DNA of 7,984 bases from Lachnospiraceae bacterium (lineage in GTDB: Bacteria; Bacillota; Clostridia; Lachnospirales; Lachnospiraceae): the NCBI GenBank assembly GCA_017651385.1, contig JAGCCY010000091.1, positions 1 to 7,984 of the forward strand, in the 5' to 3' direction. The number at the start of each line of letters is the position of its first letter. Positions within the stretch are counted from its first letter, which is position 1. A program made the translations under genes and the position numbers. Positions 6,474-7,984 of the stretch are shown here, in pieces. Under the pieces are notes generated by a model. It had not been told where the DNA came from and ran no database searches. It saw nothing but the letters and a program-made list of their open reading frames with translations.

Positions 6474-7910
6474 ATGGCAGACAAGAAAATGGTAGAGGCA
6501 ATTACCTCGATGGAAGAGGATTTTGCCCAGTGGTACACCGACGTGGTAAAAAAGGCCGATCTTTGCGACTATACTTCCGTTAAGGGTTGTATGGTGTTTA
6601 AGCCCGCAGGTTACGCTATCTGGGAGCTTATACAAAAGCAGATGGATGCACGCTTTAAAGAAACGGGAGTAGAAAATGTGTATCTTCCGATGTTCATCCC
6701 CGAAAGCCTTCTTGAAAAAGAAAAAGATCATGTTGAGGGTTTTGCTCCCGAAGTTGCATGGGTGACACAGGGCGGACTTCAGCCTCTTACCGAGAAGATG
6801 TGCGTACGACCCACATCCGAGACACTTTTCTGCGATTTCTATAAAAACGAGGTCCATTCCTACAGAGACCTTCCCAAGGTATACAATCAGTGGTGTTCGG
6901 TAGTCAGATGGGAAAAAGAAACCCGTCCTTTCTTGCGTTCAAGAGAGTTTTTGTGGCAGGAAGGTCACACCATCCATGCTACGGCAGAAGAAGCCGAAGC
7001 AAGAACGATACAGATGCTTGACGTATATGCTGATTTCTGTGAGCAGGTACTTGCAATGCCCGTAGTTAAGGGCAGAAAGACCGACAAAGAAAAATTTGCC
7101 GGTGCCGAGGCTACATATACGATAGAAGCGCTTATGCATGACGGTAAGGCACTTCAGTCCGGTACAAGCCACAATTTCGGTGACGGTTTCGCAAAGGCTT
7201 TTGATATTCAGTATACGGATAAGGACAATACTCTTAAATATCCCCATCAGACATCATGGGGTACCACGACCCGTCTTATCGGTGCGATCATAATGGTGCA
7301 CGGTGACAACTCGGGTCTTAAGCTTCCTCCGCTTGTGGCACCCACACAGGTTATGATCATCCCCATCCGTCAGAATGCGGACGGTGTTCTCGACAAGGCA
7401 TATGAGATAAGAGCGGAACTTCTTGAAAAGGGCTTCAGAGTCAAGGTCGACGATTCCGATAAGAGTCCCGGATGGAAGTTTGCGGAATGTGAAATGAGAG
7501 GTGTTCCGATCAGGATCGAGATCGGTCCCAAGGATATAGAAAACGGTACAGCCATCATTGCACGCCGTGATAACGGTGAGAAGTTTGAATGTGCCATCAA
7601 AGATCTTGCTGCTAAGGTCGAAGAGCTTATTCCCACCATACAGAAGGATATGCTTGATGCCGCACGTGCACGCCGCGACAGCCAGACATTTGAAGCAAAG
7701 ACCTGGGAAGAATTCAAAAAGACATTTGATGAAAAATCGGGCTTTGTGAAAGCTATGTGGTGCGAAAACCGTGAGTGCGAAGATAAGATTAAAGAAGAGC
7801 TTGCGGTAACAAGCCGTTGTATGCCATTTGATCAGGAGCATATCGCAGACACCTGTGTATGTTGCGGTAAGCCCGCTAAAAAGATGGTCTACTGGGGAAG
7901 AGCATATTAA
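6474..7910 (+). CDS. proS: Proline--tRNA ligase, short archaeal/eukaryotic-like type
   Basis: A 478-residue cytosolic class II aminoacyl-tRNA synthetase that attaches proline to tRNA-Pro. The catalytic core shows 'RPTSETLF' (112-119), motif 2 '[20 protein letters not shown]' (145-164), 'TSHNFG' (231-236) and motif 3 '[16 protein letters not shown]' (263-278). The anticodon-binding domain spans about 290-400. The C-terminal domain has four Cys placed like the zinc ligands of this class (430, 435, 461, 464), and the chain ends in 'YWGRAY' with the typical terminal Tyr. Length and the lack of an editing insertion between motifs 2 and 3 mark it as the short type (ProS type 3), unlike the longer 560-residue bacterial form with the INS domain. 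The start is supported by AGGAGA (6462-6467) 6 nt before the ATG. No T-box leader precedes it; a strong promoter lies within the preceding gene. ackA follows after 15 nt. Confidence 0.97.
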   Translation: MADKKMVEAITSMEEDFAQWYTDVVKKADLCDYTSVKGCMVFKPAGYAIWELIQKQMDARFKETGVENVYLPMFIPESLLEKEKDHVEGFAPEVAWVTQGGLQPLTEKMCVRPTSETLFCDFYKNEVHSYRDLPKVYNQWCSVVRWEKETRPFLRSREFLWQEGHTIHATAEEAEARTIQMLDVYADFCEQVLAMPVVKGRKTDKEKFAGAEATYTIEALMHDGKALQSGTSHNFGDGFAKAFDIQYTDKDNTLKYPHQTSWGTTTRLIGAIIMVHGDNSGLKLPPLVAPTQVMIIPIRQNADGVLDKAYEIRAELLEKGFRVKVDDSDKSPGWKFAECEMRGVPIRIEIGPKDIENGTAIIARRDNGEKFECAIKDLAAKVEELIPTIQKDMLDAARARRDSQTFEAKTWEEFKKTFDEKSGFVKAMWCENRECEDKIKEELAVTSRCMPFDQEHIADTCVCCGKPAKKMVYWGRAY

Positions 7911-7925
7911 TTAAGGAGAAAGACA

Positions 7926-7984
7926 ATGAATGTATTGGTCATAAATTGCGGAAGTTCATCGCTTAAATATCAGTTTATCAATTC
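7926..7984 (+). CDS. ackA: Acetate kinase, N-terminal fragment (cut by window end)
   Basis: Only the first 19 codons are visible. They read MNVLVINCGSSSLKYQFIN, which matches acetate kinase family signature 1 (N-x-G-S-S-S-x-K), part of the phosphate/ATP-binding fold of the ASKHA superfamily. Acetate kinase makes ATP and acetate from acetyl phosphate and ADP, the final step of acetate fermentation. The form 'NCGSSSLKY' favours acetate kinase over butyrate kinase, which usually has Pro and Thr here. AAGGAG (7913-7918) lies 7 nt before the ATG. The gene begins 15 nt after proS with no terminator or clear promoter between them, so the two are probably co-transcribed. Whether pta is adjacent cannot be seen. 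Confidence 0.9.
   Translation, partial: MNVLVINCGSSSLKYQFIN

Noticed and set aside
7254..7841. Long open frame (195 codons) on the minus strand
   Set aside because: It lies wholly inside proS, has no ribosome binding site or recognisable motif, and is explained by the codon bias of the sense gene.
7817..7846. Possible promoter before ackA (TTGTAT with TATCGC)
   Set aside because: Both elements match the consensus poorly, and the sequence lies in the zinc-binding end of proS; no better pair was seen before ackA.

Overview
This window looks like ordinary chromosomal DNA from a low- to mid-GC Firmicute, most likely a Lachnospiraceae member of the Butyrivibrio type. That placement is inferred from the Ile-ATA and Leu-CTT rich codon use, strong AGGAGG-type ribosome binding sites, the short proline--tRNA ligase lacking an editing insertion, and a lipoprotein with the DxDxDG and 'NGKEVSE' elements that I recall from clostridial lipoproteins. 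No database search was possible. All seven genes are on the + strand and coding density is very high. No intergenic stretch exceeds about 115 bases, and there are no RNA genes, mobile elements, CRISPR arrays or phage genes.

Layout. (1) 2-442 is the 3' part of a TrmH/SpoU-family RNA 2'-O-methyltransferase, closed by a strong intrinsic terminator (445-482). (2) 557-3010 is a tight operon behind an extended -10 promoter: a two-membrane-segment sensor histidine kinase, an OmpR/PhoB-type response regulator (8-nt overlap) and an RluA-type pseudouridine synthase (1-nt overlap). It ends in a second intrinsic terminator (3012-3041). (3) 3096-6456 holds a lipoprotein of unknown function and an O-antigen-ligase/Wzy-like polytopic membrane protein. 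The lipoprotein's stop codon runs directly into the ribosome binding site of the membrane protein. (4) 6474-7984 holds proS (proline--tRNA ligase) and the first 59 bases of ackA (acetate kinase). A near-consensus sigma-A promoter (TTGACA, 17 bp, TAAAAT) lies inside the last codons of the membrane protein gene and probably drives this pair.

How the genes may work together. The kinase and regulator form one signalling pair; their target is not visible. The lipoprotein and membrane protein are translationally close and both belong to the cell envelope, so a shared role in a surface glycan or polymer is plausible but unproven. proS and ackA are housekeeping genes in translation and fermentation/ATP production. 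Three start sites are moved downstream of the longest possible reading frame because clear ribosome binding sites mark them: the regulator at 1674, the lipoprotein at 3096 and the membrane protein at GTG 4786.

I did not find a convincing undescribed system. The most interesting items are the lipoprotein/ligase-like pair, the promoter embedded in coding sequence, and the kinase-first operon carrying an RNA modification enzyme.
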